Translations under genes and position numbers: made by a program
DNA from: Cryptomeria japonica
Taxonomy: Eukaryota > Streptophyta > Pinopsida > Cupressales > Cupressaceae
Length of the DNA stretch: 64,000 bases
Assembly (NCBI RefSeq): GCF_030272615.1
Contig: NC_081412.1
Span: forward strand, 547,984,488-548,048,487
Direction: 5' to 3'
Part shown: positions 22,908 through 35,800 of the stretch, one piece after another
How the letters are laid out: each line of letters starts with the position of its first letter
Numbering within the stretch: the first letter of the stretch is position 1
Notes under the pieces: generated by a model
Seen by the model: the letters and a program-made list of their open reading frames with translations, nothing else
What the model was told of the DNA's origin: nothing
Database searches by the model: none

Positions 22908-23618
22908 GGTACATATCCTCCATTCTCCATTCTTCCTAGGTGCTAATATTGTTGGTACTGCACATGGTCTCAGACTCTCCCTGATAAAACCTTTCTTCAA
23001 CAACTCCTGCACTTGTCTATTCAGTTCTTCATTCTCTGTCGGTGTCAATTGGTGTGCAACTTTGTTAGGAAAACTAGCTCCGGGAACCAAGTCCATTCAA
23101 TGACTAATACTTCTAACAAGTGGCAATCCATCAGGTACATTATCTAAAATGATATCCTCATATTTTGTTAGCAAATCTCTTATCTCTTTTGGGTTTTCTC
23201 CTTCCGGTTCTAGTCTCTCAGTCTTCTTAGGAATTAAGGCAAAACACACATTCTCATGTCTCATTCCATCCATGAATTTCCTTCCATCTACTAAATAGAT
23301 TCTGGCATTTGTACAGACTTCATTCTTCAAAGGTTCCTCCAAAGGTGAGAAGGTTTGCTTCATCCCATTGACTAAAATACTGTATGTATTCTTCCTTCCA
23401 ACATGTATTGCATGTCTATCAAACTGCCAAGGTCTACCCAACAAAAGATGACAAATATCCATAGGTATAATATCACACAAATATTCATCATGATAATTCC
23501 CAATTTTCAATTTCACCAAACATTGTTCACTTACTAACAACTTATGTTCATCCCGAATCCATGATATCTGGTAAGGCTTGGGGTGTTTTAATCTCTCCAA
23601 TTTCAACTTATTCACCAT
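22908..23618 (-). pseudogene. Element A protease C-terminal part and start of RT
   Basis: Segment 23618-23097 has LVKLKIGNYHDEYLCDII and LLLGRPWQFDRHAIH, typical of Ty3-type protease followed by the linker to RT. After one stop (23097), RT begins with LVPGASFPNK, LLKKGFIRESLRPCAVP and GEWRICT, where element B interrupts it. The downstream part is at 3382-2526. Confidence 0.87.
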
Positions 23619-23639
23619 CTCCTTTGAAACAAGATTATC

Positions 23640-24872
23640 TCAACTACCACTATAAATAACAACTTTACAACACTTACCAAATACTTTACATCTGGTCTTG
23701 AACAGATTCTTCCTCTGCAAGGGCTCTTCATTTCCTCTGGTATGATACAAAGCTCTCCTCATCATCAACAGTTCTCCATCTTCCGGTTTATTGTCTGATT
23801 CATTGGAGTTTTCTTCCACCACTGCTGCTCTTCCAGTAGCCTCTATCTTCTTACATTCGAATGCACAATATCCTTCTCCTCCATACTTAAAGCAGGTTCC
23901 TCTGAATGTCCTCTTGTCTTTTCTTCCAAAGTTCTCATTTCGGTAACCATCCGGTTCTCTCCTCTTATAGAAATTTCTATCATCCTTTTGGTATGAATTA
24001 CCTTCTTTGTTCACTTCCTTGTCCTTGTTCTAATCTGTATTGGTTCCTCTTCCTCTGGTATATCCTCTTCCTCCTTGAAATTTTCCTCTGGTAAACCTTC
24101 CACCTCTACCTCTTTGTCTTTGCTCATGTTTATTATTCAATTTCTCTTCAGCCTTTAGGGCATACTGGTAAGCCTCTTCAACACTCTCCAACTTGATCAT
24201 ATTGAGTTCGTCTTGTATAGACATCTACAATCCATTCAAATATCTTGAAATTTCTTCAACTTCATCATCAACATGTTCGAATCTGATGTTCAACTTGTAA
24301 AATGTTTCGGTGTACTCCTTCACACTAGATTCCTTATGTCTCAGACTCTGCAACTTCTAGAACAAATCCACTTGATAATTCGTCGACACAAACTTTGATT
24401 TCAACTTAGCAATCATCCTATCCCATGTATTTCTCTTCTCTTTACCTCTTCTTTGTCTGTCAACTTGTAAATGCTCCCACGAAAGAGATGCATGACCTTT
24501 AAATTGGGTGCAGGCATATTTCACCTTCCTCTCTTCTGCAATATTTTCAAAACTAAAATACTTCTCCATCTCCGAGATCCAATCTAACAATTCATCTGAA
24601 TGTAACTTCCCATCATATTCTGGTGGGGTAAAATAAGGTTTAGTGTTTGCACTACTCAAAACCCTTAAAAACCTTTCTTCATCTGGATCAACCGTCGGTA
24701 GGTTGACTTGTTTTGTTGGGGCTTCCTCTCCTTCATCTTCACTTACATCTTCAATATGTCAGCCTCTTCTCTGGGCTATCTCCATGGCTTCTAACCAAGC
24801 TGCTATTCCTTGCAACATCTCCATCACAATAAGGTCATCTGCTCCACCATTCCTAGTTCCTCTTCGCACCAT
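23640..24872 (-). pseudogene. Element A gag and N-terminal protease
   Basis: ATG at 24872. The gag core is PPEYDGKLHSDELLDWISEM, EKYF and VKYACTQFKGHASLSWEHL. An Arg/Gly-rich basic stretch (RGRGGRFTRG) precedes a zinc knuckle that has decayed: CFKYGGEGYCAFEC lacks the second Cys and the His. The protease active site reads YSGS rather than DSGS, so it is catalytically dead. Stops at about 24762, 24357, 24228, 24030 and 23640. One frame throughout. Confidence 0.83.
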
Positions 24873-24971
24873 CGATTCATGCTAGTCATCTGCAATTGCA
24901 GGTCGGATCCACAATCTGCCACCCTAAAACAACAAAAATATTCAAGACACACAACCTGTTGAAGGAAACTT

Positions 24972-24984
24972 GGCTTTGATACCA
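24972..24984 (-). other. Element A primer binding site (initiator tRNA-Met type)
   Basis: The - strand reads TGGTATCAAAGCC, two bases after the LTR end, close to the common plant retroelement PBS TGGTATCAGAGCC. Confidence 0.8.
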
Positions 24985-24986
24985 CT

Positions 24987-25776
24987 TGAAGTAGTCACCG
25001 GTGAGGAGGGACATCAAAGAGATCAATCTGGACCGGCCAGCAAGAGTAAACACAACGTAAACACAAAGATATGATGGATGCAATGCAAAATAGATTGATT
25101 AATTGCATGAAATTTGATTGTATCCAACTGGTAACAACCGGGTTACAACGTATTGGCTCATAGGCCTTGTAGAATAGGTCACAACCGGGACCTTGAATCA
25201 AAAGATCTATCTTCTATGTACAGTCTAGCTATCTAATTCTCTGACCAATTCTAATCGATTGCATTCTAAATCATAATTACAAATATATATATCGATCCAA
25301 AGGATCCGATCGACCCAGAAGGGATCAAAACCTAAAGAACAAGACCTAACATGAAAATAACAAAGGTTGGCCTCCGCAAAGAGATTCGTCTAGAAAATCT
25401 AAAGGATGAAACATAGAAGGTCGACCACACGCCAAGGAACAAGGAGATCAACGTCCAAGACTCCGCAAGCTACATAATGGGTTCCGGTAGTTCACCAGAA
25501 TAGGTCTTAGGCAACCGGTAACAAAGGAACAACCGGTAATAAGAAATTGTTAAGGAAACCGGTAGCGATATCTTGCCGGAAAATTATCAAAATGCAATGC
25601 AGTTTGAAAGCAAGAAAGATGATCAAGTCTTCAAGTAGAATCCAACTCCACAGGATCCACTGAGCCAAAACTGGGACACACAGAAAGGAAAAGTGAAATT
25701 GCAAATAGAAAGCAAAATAGAGAGGAAAATGTTTTTGGTTCATGTAAGATTGTTGTGAACCGGGGATGCTCCTGCA
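24987..25776 (-). repeat. Element A 5' LTR
   Basis: 790 bp. The - strand starts TGCAGGAGCATCC and ends GACTACTTCA. It contains several ACCGGT/CCGGTAAC words (for example near 25500-25560). There is no second LTR in the window to compare, so the left boundary rests on the TG...CA rule and the PBS position. Confidence 0.75.
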
Positions 25777-25924
25777 TCAATTAGCATCATAGCATTTAGA
25801 TCAATTACGTTATGTTTTAGATCATTTAGTCTCAATTGCATATCAATTATATACTTTTTCATCTTCATCTAGGTTAATCAATTCATCTTAATCTTCAATT
25901 TGGAATTAACATAGCTTCAAGGTA
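25777..25924. other. Flank between element A and the gene-like region
   Basis: AT-rich, with TTAGATCA-type words; nothing recognisable. Confidence 0.3.
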
Positions 25925-25926
25925 TG

Positions 25927-25965
25927 TGCACAAAGATGGTGGTCAGAAAAGTGGACACCACCTAA
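25927..25965 (+). repeat. Shared upstream module, copy 1
   Basis: Words CACAAAGATGGTGGTCA and AAGTGGACAC occur here on the + strand and again, on the - strand, near 58083-58135. Each copy precedes a CpG-palindrome array and a decayed gene, so this could be the 5' terminus of one transposon family. I see no matching inverted copy at the far end. Confidence 0.55.
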
Positions 25966-25987
25966 AAAAAACATGAAAAAACAAGCA

Positions 25988-26225
25988 GCGCGTACGCGAT
26001 ATTAAAATTTGAAATCACCGCGTACGTGCTTAGGTCCATTTTTCCCAAGCCTAAAGAAAGATACTGCATACACAATGTTTTTAGGAATGTGAGCGTGTAC
26101 ACAGTGTTTTTTAGGAAAGTGAGTGTGTATGTGGTTTTAAGTCCTAAAAAACCGCATGTACGCGGTACCTGTCAAATTTTTTTATCAAAAAATGACTGGG
26201 TCTTATTTTCCCTGTGACCGCGACG
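25988..26225. repeat. CGCGTACGCG-like motif array, upstream of 26-kb gene-like region
   Basis: Variants in order include GCGCGTACGCGA, CGCGTACGTGC, GCATACACAA, GCGTGTACACAG, GTGTGTATGTGG, GCATGTACGCGG and GACCGCGACG, about 30 bases apart. The best units are near-perfect palindromes; the poorer ones differ mostly by CG to TG or CA. Confidence 0.65.
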
Positions 26226-26253
26226 TTTTTTCCTCTATTTTCTCCATGAAACC

Positions 26254-28925
26254 ATGATCAGGATGCCACATTTCTCCACCAAACTCTATGGATCAAGATT
26301 AGTTTTGCTTAATTTTTGTCTTTCTTTCTCGTTTATTCCATTTTTTTATGTTTTAAATTTAATTTACTTTATTTTGATTAGGTTTTCTTATTATTTGTTT
26401 CAAAAACCAGATTCTAATAATCCAAAACAACAACAACAAGATGCACCTCCTTAAAACTCCAAACAAAACCCACAAGATAGACCTCTAGTTCCTCCTTTTG
26501 ACTGTACACCTAAAACACAGAAGTAATTGATTAATGAGTTAGGGCAAAACACGTCTGAAATAAATAGACTGATTAATAAATTGAAAACATTTGAGCTTGA
26601 ACATCATAAATCCCTCGCCACTAGCCTAGAAACATTAGCTAGTGGTGCCACAGTCGTTTCCACACAAATTACAAAATGGGGAAACTTTAGGGATATGTGT
26701 CGTCAATACTATGCTAGTAAGTTACCATACGAGGGAGTGAAAAACAAAAATATTAGTAAACAACAAATATGCACCCTTTTTGTTGATCCTAAAATTGGTC
26801 AATTGTTACCTCTTAATGAAAAGAGGTTTCCCATACATTGGGGTACCAATGTGCAAATGAAGAAACTTTTTTGGTAGAGGTGGTGGATGGTCTTTGATGA
26901 TCCACCTTGTAATAATTATGAGGTGACATTGTATTTTTTGAGAAAAGTATATTGTGAGTTTGTCCTCAATGTGTAGCCAAACTATTTTGACATGAGAGAG
27001 TTCCATGGTAGAGGTGGCAACTCTGCCCAAGATAGACATGGAGCCCGTAGGCGATTAGCCCCGGAGAGTCGCCACCCCTAGCACCCAAGGTGCATCAGGT
27101 TGTCCCAGTAGAGCTGAAAGAGTCAATGGAGCTACAGACTCTTCAGGCAGACACAACATTTATTGGTGCCATCATCCAACATGGGACACAGTTAGCACAC
27201 CCTCTTATACTGGATGATGAGCCATTAGTTGCTCGAGGTGGTGACAAAGAGCCCATTCAACATGTGTGTGTTAGTTGCTCGGGGAAATGCATAGGGATAG
27301 ATGACGAGGCCATTGTAGATGGATCAACATCTCATTCATGAATGATTTGTGAGAGTAGATGTCAGACCGCATGATTGAGGATGTGGTACTGACAGAGGAG
27401 TTGATGGACATGTTGTTTGGCCATCAACCATAGACACGGGTTTGTTCATTTGAATTCATAGCATTTTATTTATTAGTCACTTTAAATTTGTAATGACATA
27501 AATGAATTTTTATTTATACATTGATTTAAATTGATACAAATAATATGCATTTCAGGATTCAGCAACGGTATCCCATACTCCTCCCGCAATTACTACAGCT
27601 GCAATTTCGACGTTTGAGGTATAAATTTTGTAACATGTTAAAATAGAATATTACACCTTGAATTCAAAAAAATTACAAGATATACTAACTATCTTTAATG
27701 CTTGGTCCAATTTTTGGTTTGTAGGTGTTGACAGGGGACCAAATGTCCCAGATTGATGACATCACACTCTCAGCGATCGATTTTGGCCTACAAGGCTATA
27801 CGGTATCATATTTTGTACACCCTTTTTTATGTATTGTTTTGATGGAATATGCAAGTCATTTATTTTTAGATTTTTAAAATTATGTTTAATATATTCACTG
27901 TACTAATATCTCGTGTTAATTTTATTTTTTTAGGGTACCCCTCCGCGTCTAGGCCTCGTCCTAAGCAAAAGAATTCCTCGAAGATGCCAAAACATGGGAA
28001 GAAAGTAATTGAACACATTTTTAGTTGTACAATTGTTTGAAAATGTTGAAATTGTCTTAGTTGGGATTTGTAGATTGATTAGTGTTTTTTGTCTATTTTA
28101 CATGTACAACGGCCATTGAGCTATGTGGGTTTGTTGAATGCACCTGATTCGCCCATGGATCGAGAGAGGGCAGAGGTATGTGTCTCTACTTTATTTTCTT
28201 GATTTCATGATTATATGCACGTGTACATATGAACTTCTGATAAATTATAATCTTATAATTTTTTCATACAGGAAATATCCATAGCTACTTCATAAATGGT
28301 GAGTCCTCCTCCGTGCACTGGAGAAGCATCTCAGGATCTGATACCCTTTTGTTTGATATATTACATTAATTGTTTTTAACCTACAATACTTATCATTATA
28401 TTAATTGTATTTAATCTTTTATTATTTTTTGTATAGGTAATAGCGACAGTTTCTCCATCGATGGTGAGCCATCCTTAGTCCATTGGAGAAACATCTCAGG
28501 CACCGATATGTCAATGTTCTCTATATTATATCTTTTAAGTGTTTTTGATGTATTTATGTTAGTACATTTTATAAATTGTATATTTAATCTACAATAGCCC
28601 ACTTCGCGGTTCGACCATAATGTTGATCCTTTTAAGTTTGTCTTCAAGAAAACTCCTAAGACTGACAAGGAGAGGAGAGCGAAGACATTAGATCCGAGAT
28701 CAACTGATGAGGTAATATACATTTCAATTGCAAAAAAATTATAGTTAAATTCATAGTTATGTTGTTAATTGTGAACTGTTTTCCACAAAAGAATTCTAAC
28801 TTGGCTTTTGAATTGTGGTTTTGAAGCCATCTACAGAACCACGTGTTGCATCGAAGAGCCTTAATTTTTATGATCCGCCACAATTTCAGGATCATATAGT
28901 GTTAGTTGTGGTCATAGAATGACCA
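26254..28925 (+). pseudogene. Decayed multi-exon gene-like region (unrecognised)
   Basis: From ATG at 26254 one frame runs to 26877 with stops at 26452 and 26524 (Pro/Gln-rich, then NELGQNTSEINRLINKLKTF, WGNFRDMCRQYYASKL, FPIHWGTN). It continues past 26877 with stops (RWWMVFDDPPCNNYEV). After about 27345 come short exon-like islands between GT and AG signals: 27556-27618, 27725-27802, 27934-28004, an island ending 28175, one starting 28272, another near 28440, 28594-28711 and 28828-28920. I do not recognise the protein. The arrangement of upstream module, CpG-palindrome array and gene is the same as at 51-58 kb, suggesting a transposon gene; a dead host gene is the alternative. Confidence 0.4.
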
Positions 28926-29630
28926 ATACATGTAGATATATTCTATATTTTTATTATATATCGATTTGGACATGGCATATGCCACATTTTTGTAATACTT
29001 GTATTGACTTGGTAGACATGCCTTTTATATATATATATATATATAAATGTTGATATTAGACCCAATAAATGTGTACTGGGTTCATTATTGTGTATTCATT
29101 GTATTTCGTGGTTGCCCTTTTATAAAGTTAATTGATCATTTGCCTATGTAACCAACAATACAAATATAAACAACAAAAATCTAAATATTAAACATTGCAA
29201 TCGTGGAATATGATTTGATAAAATTTCTAAAATGTTGAATTAGCCCTACAAAACTCCTTGTATTCAGTTCATTATTGTGTATTCATTGTATTTGGTGGCT
29301 GCCCTTTTATAAATATAAATGAATAATTGCCTATGTAATCAACAATATGAATATAAACAACAAAAATTGATAATATGAATATAAACAACAATATGTGTGT
29401 GGTGCGAGAGCACCCTCATGCTCGCAATGGTCAAATTTTGGTTCTCGTGTTTGGGGTCATTTGGATCAAAAATGTAAAAGTTGCTCAATTATTGTCAAAT
29501 TTTCTCAATTGTCATCAAAGTTGTCAAAGTTTGGCTTCATTTGGATAAAATATTTTATAGTTGCTTAGTTGTTGTCAAAATTGCTCACTTGTTGTCAAAG
29601 TTGCTCAGTTAATGTCAAAGTTGTCAAAGT
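28926..29630. other. AT-rich flank before the tandem array
   Basis: Includes a (TA) run at 29028-29046, a diverged repeat of about 185 bp (GGTTCATTATTGTGTATTCA at 29078 and TTCATTATTGTGTATTCATT at 29268), and 29465-29635 where GTTGTCAAAGTTGCTCA-type words repeat. No gene seen. Confidence 0.5.
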
Positions 29631-30477
29631 TGCAAGATAGGCTAGAATTGATTCGGTTCATTATGTGCACAAAACAACATCATGAGAACATCCGGGTGGG
29701 TAGGTTTGTGCTAGGCATGCTCCTCTCGTGCATCCCAAAGCGTCAGAATGTCGAGTCATACCCTACTGATGCAATCTCTCAAGTACCTTGAGTCAAAAAA
29801 ATTGTCAAACTTTGATGGACTAGTTCTTCCAATCCAGGACACATGATCGATCCATTTGAACTTGTGGGGTCGTGTGAGGCTCCTCTACAATTTCCTATCT
29901 TAGTTTCTGATGACTCGAAGCCATTTTCCATTGGTAGCATTTTTTCGCCTGCTTCAAAAACTGTCAGTTGCATGCAATGCAAATTTACAAGATAGGATAG
30001 AATTGATTCGGTTCATCGTGTACATAAACCGACATCATGAGCGCATCTGGGTGGGCAAGTTTATTCTAGGAATGCTCCTCTCATGCATCCCAAAGTGTCA
30101 GAACGTCGAGAGTCATACTCTATTAGTGCGATCTCTCAAGTGCCCTGAGTCCAAAAAATTGTCAAACTTTGATGGACTGTTGCTTCCAATCCAGGACACA
30201 TATAATCAATCTGTTTGAACTTGTGGCGTCGCATGAGGCTCCTTTATAATAGCCCATCTCGGTTTCAGATGAATCAAAGCCATTTTTAATTGGTAGCATT
30301 TTTTGCATGCTGCAAAAATTATCAATTGCATGCAATGCAAAGTTACAAGATAGGCTAGAATTGATTCGGTTCATCATGTGTATAAACCGACATCATGACC
30401 ACATCTGGGTGGGTAGTTTTACGCTATACATGCTCATCTCATGCATCCTAAAGCGCCAAAATGTCAAGAGTCATGCT
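29631..30477. repeat. Tandem array of about 357-bp units, left part
   Basis: Unit starts at 29631, 29986 and 30344 (TGCAAGATAGG / TACAAGATAGG), periods 355 and 358. Shared words: GAATTGATTCGGTTCAT, CATCCCAAAGCGTC, CTCTCAAGTG, TTGTCAAACTTTGATGGACT. The third unit is cut at 30477 by element C and resumes at 49011. Its length without element C and one target copy is about 359. Short ORFs run through the units but shift and stop, so I treat it as non-coding. Confidence 0.9.
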
Positions 30478-31582
30478 TGTCGTGCATGTGAAGTAGGATA
30501 CCTGAAGCTGCAACACAAACACTCAATAGATCATTACAAGCATGGTTAGCAAATTGAAATTAAACGAAAGATAAACCATGACAAAGTGACCTATCACCTC
30601 CTAAGAGATGTAAGTGTGGGTTTTCTCTCAGATTTGGATAAGCAATCCCAATGACTTGACTACACCTAGACGGAGGATTTAAAAAGATGATGATATGCAA
30701 GCTAGATGAGATTGATTATGCTAGATTAATCCAAGAGTCTAATTAAGCTAATGATATGCATGATTAAGCTACATTATTCAACAATTATGCTAGAATATGA
30801 TCAAATTAAGCTAGATTTAAGATGCAATTGCCTATAATAACAATGCTTAAATGATATGCTAAAATGGATATGCCTATAGTAACAATGCCTAAAATGGTAT
30901 GACATGGGATCCTTTGTGCTCCAAAATGGGGGATATTTATAGGATTTCCAAGGCCAGGGGTGAGGTGGCAGGAATCAACAATCAAGATTGAGTCTGAAGA
31001 TATCAAGGGTGAAATTGGAGGAGATTGGAGAAGAGGTTGGAGGGAGGGACACTTGTCATCTTTGTGGTGACAAGTGTCAAGGAGCCTTGCTCATAAGAGG
31101 GCAAGTGTCCAAGGGAGGAGACATGTGGCATAAGTGCCATGTGTCTCAAGGGGAGGATATCCAGCCCATATGAGGTTAGGATAGTGTTAGTTAAACCCAG
31201 GATTAGGTGGAATGGGTTAGGTTAAGGGATGGTTAGGTTAGGTGGTTAGAGGTTAGGAGGCATGTGGGTAATTTGAATTTATAAATTTAAATAATAGGAA
31301 AAGGCTAATTAACTTTCAACAACTCATAAATTATTTATTTTAATTAATTAGGGGGTTAGAAGGAATGAATTAAATGGGGGGGAGGATTAATTAATTTGGA
31401 TTAATTAATCAAATCGGACTATTGAAATGAACCTATTTAATAAATCCTTAGATTTATTAATAAGTAGATGAATGGGAGAATTTAATCAAATTTCTAATGA
31501 ATTCAATTAAATTGGGAAGGGGGATTAAATAAATAATTGCTTATTTAATTAATTATCTTCAGACCATTTTTAGGTGTATACA
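30478..31582 (-). repeat. Element C 3' LTR
   Basis: 1105 bp; the - strand starts TGTATACACC and ends GCACGACA. TATA-like CCTATAAATA at 30934-30943. Aligned with 47921-49010 it shows many substitutions and several indels, including near 31385-31415 and at the outer end. Confidence 0.9.
30934..30943 (-). promoter_or_regulatory. TATA-like box in element C 3' LTR
   Basis: CCTATAAATA on the - strand; the same site is kept at 48377-48386 in the 5' LTR. Confidence 0.55.
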
Positions 31583-31600
31583 TTTTTCCCCTCTTTGAAG
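31583..31600 (-). other. Element C polypurine tract
   Basis: The - strand reads CTTCAAAGAGGGGAAAAA directly before the 3' LTR, nearly the same as the element B tract. Confidence 0.85.
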
Positions 31601-32879
31601 CGAGGTGTGATGATGCGTTGATTCAAAGAATAATTTAATTTTTAATGATGTTGATGCTATATTGGTTCGATAGACTGCCCTAGACGTTGATTGGTAAATT
31701 GTGGTACGATGATGCCCCATTGGGAGATAAATTGAGATAATGGACCTTTGGAGTGGTTGGATCTTTGAGAAATTGATTTATCGATTAGAAATAATTTAAT
31801 TTCCGCAACGTTGATTGATGAAAGTGTGAGTTATTTGATCACTATGATGTGGTTCTAGATATGATGATTGATAGAGTTTAATTGAATTGATAAGAATGAT
31901 AAGATTGATGAGATCTATTGGATCTCAAATCAATAGATTGGATAGGTTCTAAGGAATTGCCAACTCTTATGATCAAACCCTCCAATTTGACTTGGCCAAC
32001 TTATAGAGTGAACCTATTTGGTTACTAACTCTCTCACTTTAGGCTCTACAAGACCTAGGCGGGTATACCTATTCACTAGTGGCGTTTTGATAACTAATGC
32101 TTTTTATAGCAGATTGACTATTTTGATCTAATTGACCCTTATCTCAGAATGGCAAAGGTTCTTGGAATAGATGTCTTTTAAATGAGTTCAAGATTGTTGT
32201 TATGGAAGCTATTCGATCTTTGCGATTGAAATTTATATGTATACACTATTGCTAATTGATTCTATATATCCTACTCAACTACTCCTGTCATTTTAAAGTA
32301 AAAGTTATTTATATGGTAAAAGTTGTGATTTGTGAATGACCAGTGTCTTTCCTGTTATTTGGGCTACAAAGTCTTATATTTCCCTAGGACTGGATGTATG
32401 ATTTGTCAGACGGTTTTTAAACCTACCCCCTTTGGTAAATCTGTCAGTTACTGTATCTTATGAGATCTGCTAAATGTTTATATCATAAAACTGCTTGAAT
32501 GAATTTAACATTAACCTTTAAGGACCATTCAAGGAAGAACAATGAGGAACAATTACAATTCGCAAGTAGATCCTATTAATCCAAGTTTATAACATAGAAA
32601 CATAAACTTCACTGTAAGAATACGAATAACCTTATCTCCTTTAGATAATATCACAAACAACTGCCTACAAGAAATGGAATAACTCATAACACATATGCAG
32701 AGATAAACAACTGATTCTATTAAAGTTTCAAAATGGTACAATAGTATGCCATAGGCTGGAGTATCTATTCGGTATCTTTCCTTCTAATAATGTCTTTCTT
32801 TTACAAAACTTGCTCATATAAATAAATGAGCAACACCTATTCTATGAAGAGTTATGTCCCTTCATCATTAACAACTAAA
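31601..32879. other. Element C non-coding stretch between accessory ORF and PPT
   Basis: AT-rich, with TTGATTGAT- and GATAGATT-type words; no supportable ORF and no PMD-like sequence, unlike the equivalent place in element B. Confidence 0.5.
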
Positions 32880-35800
32880 TTATAATTGCTTAACAAAGTG
32901 AAAGATGAAAATATTAATCATGCCAAGATGATTAATGTAACTATCACTCTTATGACATCTAACGGCTGCACTTCTTTGCTTCATATCTGTCTCCAGTGAG
33001 AAGAGATCGAACACCACCTGGTTGATATGTGGGGATATATCCTCATTCTGGTTGAATTTGGCCACTGCATTCTCCTTAATCAATGCAAACTCTTCTTGCC
33101 ATTGCTCTAATGGGGTCAATTCACCATCCTTGTAGATAGTCGGTATCATTGCAATACAATATTTGTCCAACATCTAGAGATCTTTATTCAATATGTCTAC
33201 GTACCTGTCATGTTCTACCAGATATTGGTCCCCTTGAGCTCTCTCTTCTGCAGTCATGGCCTTATTGTCCTTTAGTACATCTTGCAATCTCTCCCTTAAT
33301 CTTTCATGCTCCTTAAGGGCTTTTACAATTCCTGTGCATTCTTTCCAATATCAGTTAGCATACAACAACATAGCCTTGAGCCTGTGCTCAATAATATCAT
33401 TCGCCAATTTGTTCATCCTTTGTTGGGCATTAGTTAATTGTTTGGCTAAATTTTCAGTCTTTATCCTCCATTAGGTAGCATCAGATATATCATTTAAGAC
33501 CCTGAAGTCAGGCTGATAACCCATATCTGGTTCATGTTCTCAAATAATAGGAGCCTTTTGTGACAACTATCCTTGTAACCTCTGGACTTCTTCGGTAGCT
33601 TTCTCATACAAGAGCTTGTAGATGTTGTTCTTTTTGACTAAAGACTCTATTTGTTCTTGGTTCAGTTTTGCCACATCCACATTTAACTTGGCTATGATTC
33701 TGGGGTCAGTTTTCCCAACTTGCTGGACCATTAGATGGCCAAAAACCTAATCTGTATCAACCAGAATAGGTCTCTTTTCCTTTAGATATAAGGCCCATAT
33801 TATGAGAGCCTTTTGATTTGGATCATATCCCGAGCCCATAAAGATTTTGTCTATCTCTTCTGGTATGATCTGCTTGTTAGGGTCTTGCTTCTTGAGGAAA
33901 CCATCAAACAACAATGCAAATCTCATATCCCACCCTGAATAGATCAGCACACCAACATCCTTAAGTAGTTGTCTTCCTTTCTCAGATGTCATCTCCCTTT
34001 TAGAAAGGTCCACTTCCTCTTGTAACCTCTGGGCTTGCTCATCCTCTGTCTTATCTTTCATAGCAACCCTAACCTATGTTCCTTTGTGCTGGTACAAAAA
34101 TGTGTCGAATTCTTTGGAAGAGATAAAATCATCAACAACAATGAAACCCTCATGTCCAAACATCCTTATATCCCCAACATCTTGGCTATTGTATTGCCTT
34201 GTGGTCATATCCATCTGTACATCATCTTCAAATCCAGATGGATATTCTTCTCTGGGAGAGTCAATTGGAAAAACATTAGAAATAAATTATGGAGACAATT
34301 GGGCTAAAGGCTTTGTATCCCTGACAGTTTTGATATACTTGCCATAGACGTAAGTAGGAACTCCCTTAAGCAATTCTAGCTCATGCTCCATAAGTTTATT
34401 TGCTTGATCTAAGGGATCTTTGATGTGTTGGAGCATGTCCTTGTTTATTCTCCCTCGGAAGAGCTTCCATTTGTAGGCCTGGAACACTCGCTCATACTTG
34501 GCTCTTTTTTCATTGACTTCTTCTCTTTTTATATTTCTGATGAAATCATCAGGCATGAGTGACACATGCTTTGCAGCCTTGAGTTTCTGGGATGACCTTG
34601 CGACCCCTATGTATCCTTCTGGATCAAAGTTTGGCCTAGGGTCTCCCTCTACCATTTTGTAATAATCTAATTTATTCTGCAGTAAACCGTAACTCTTTGA
34701 AATTTTGACAACAAAGTCTGAAAAGACAAGTAATCCAGACACAATGGATTGTTTCCCATGATCAGTTAGATGTTGGGCGCTTACTATCCTGACAATCCCT
34801 AAGTAGGCCACTCTGTTAGGCACAGTGATAGGCAATACATACGACTTTCCTTCAAATCCATACACCCTTATCTGAGTGCAATCCGAATAACAATAAAAAT
34901 CTCCCCAGTTGTGTTCAATTGTAGTATCTTCACCATAATCATTTGGCCTCAAGAATCTCTGAATTTCAGGGGACAATGCATGATCGCACGTTTACCCCAA
35001 TAATCTGTGTAATGTCTTAACGAAATATTCTTCGAAATGCCAGTACTGGCAGTTGTTATATCTTTGGTCCCATGAAGATACCCACAACTGCACAGGTTTC
35101 CTTACCCCAGCTTTATCATATGCCCTACTACACAACTCGTCTGACCATAACCCTTTGTCTTTCACAACATATAATAGCATATGCATAAGAACAAAATAAT
35201 ACTTGAAATGCACATTAATCGCATCTCCTTTCAACTTCTCTAGTCCATGATTGATGGCATCAGCAAGATAGGTAAAAAAATCAAACAACCAAGGATCTTT
35301 AGATTGTAGGTCTACACAAATGACCATAGCCGCGATATCCATCAATGAGTGAGCCTCTATTCCCAAAACCTGGGCAATGCAGTAGTATGTATACTTAAAG
35401 TAGGGATGAAACAAATTAACATCATATGGAGCTTTATTATCTTTATCAAATGGTACTATCGATCCTGCAACTTTGGGTCTATGGACAGGGAGTCTCCACC
35501 TTTTGTAGACTTCCTCTAAATTGAAGTACTCCTACATCAATTTTTTAGTATCAATCTACTCTTCGAACCCCCAATCCAAATCAAACACAGTGTCGATAAT
35601 TTCCTTGGTAATTGGCAGTATTGGTCTCCCCATATAATCACATATGTTCCTGATCTTGGGTTCATAATTGTTGGCTAGGGATTTCATGAGTTTAACATTC
35701 ACAAAGACATTAGCCACTGCCAATTTCAAAAAATTTAACCTCCACAAATTATTCACAGGTTCGGGTACACTCTTTCGTATATACCCAAAAATAAACAATT

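Larger units (their letters stand above)
1310..25776 (-). mobile_element. Element A: Ty3/gypsy chromovirus-like retrotransposon, split by element B and missing its 3' end
   Basis: Two pieces (24872-22908 and 3382-1310, reading on the - strand) form one gag-pol frame. The 19,530 bases between them (element B plus one target copy) are a multiple of three, so the frame label is preserved across the gap. One LTR (24987-25776) and a Met-type PBS (24972-24984) remain. The 3' side stops shortly after the integrase core, against the copia LTR, so any chromodomain, the PPT and the 3' LTR are missing. Placement among chromoviruses is from RT and integrase sequence style and is inference. Confidence 0.85.

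Noticed and set aside
29631-30477. CRISPR-like array
   Set aside because: Long contiguous tandem units with no short repeat/spacer pattern, in plant DNA.
29561-30549. Repeated similar ORFs (LQDRLELIRFIMC...) in the tandem array
   Set aside because: They recur with each 357-bp unit but have inconsistent starts and ends and no domain; treated as non-coding. A relic of a coding exon within the unit cannot be excluded.
30806-31173. ORFs within the element C LTRs (also 48249-48622)
   Set aside because: The same ORFs occur in both LTR copies and are not conserved as protein; LTR sequence.
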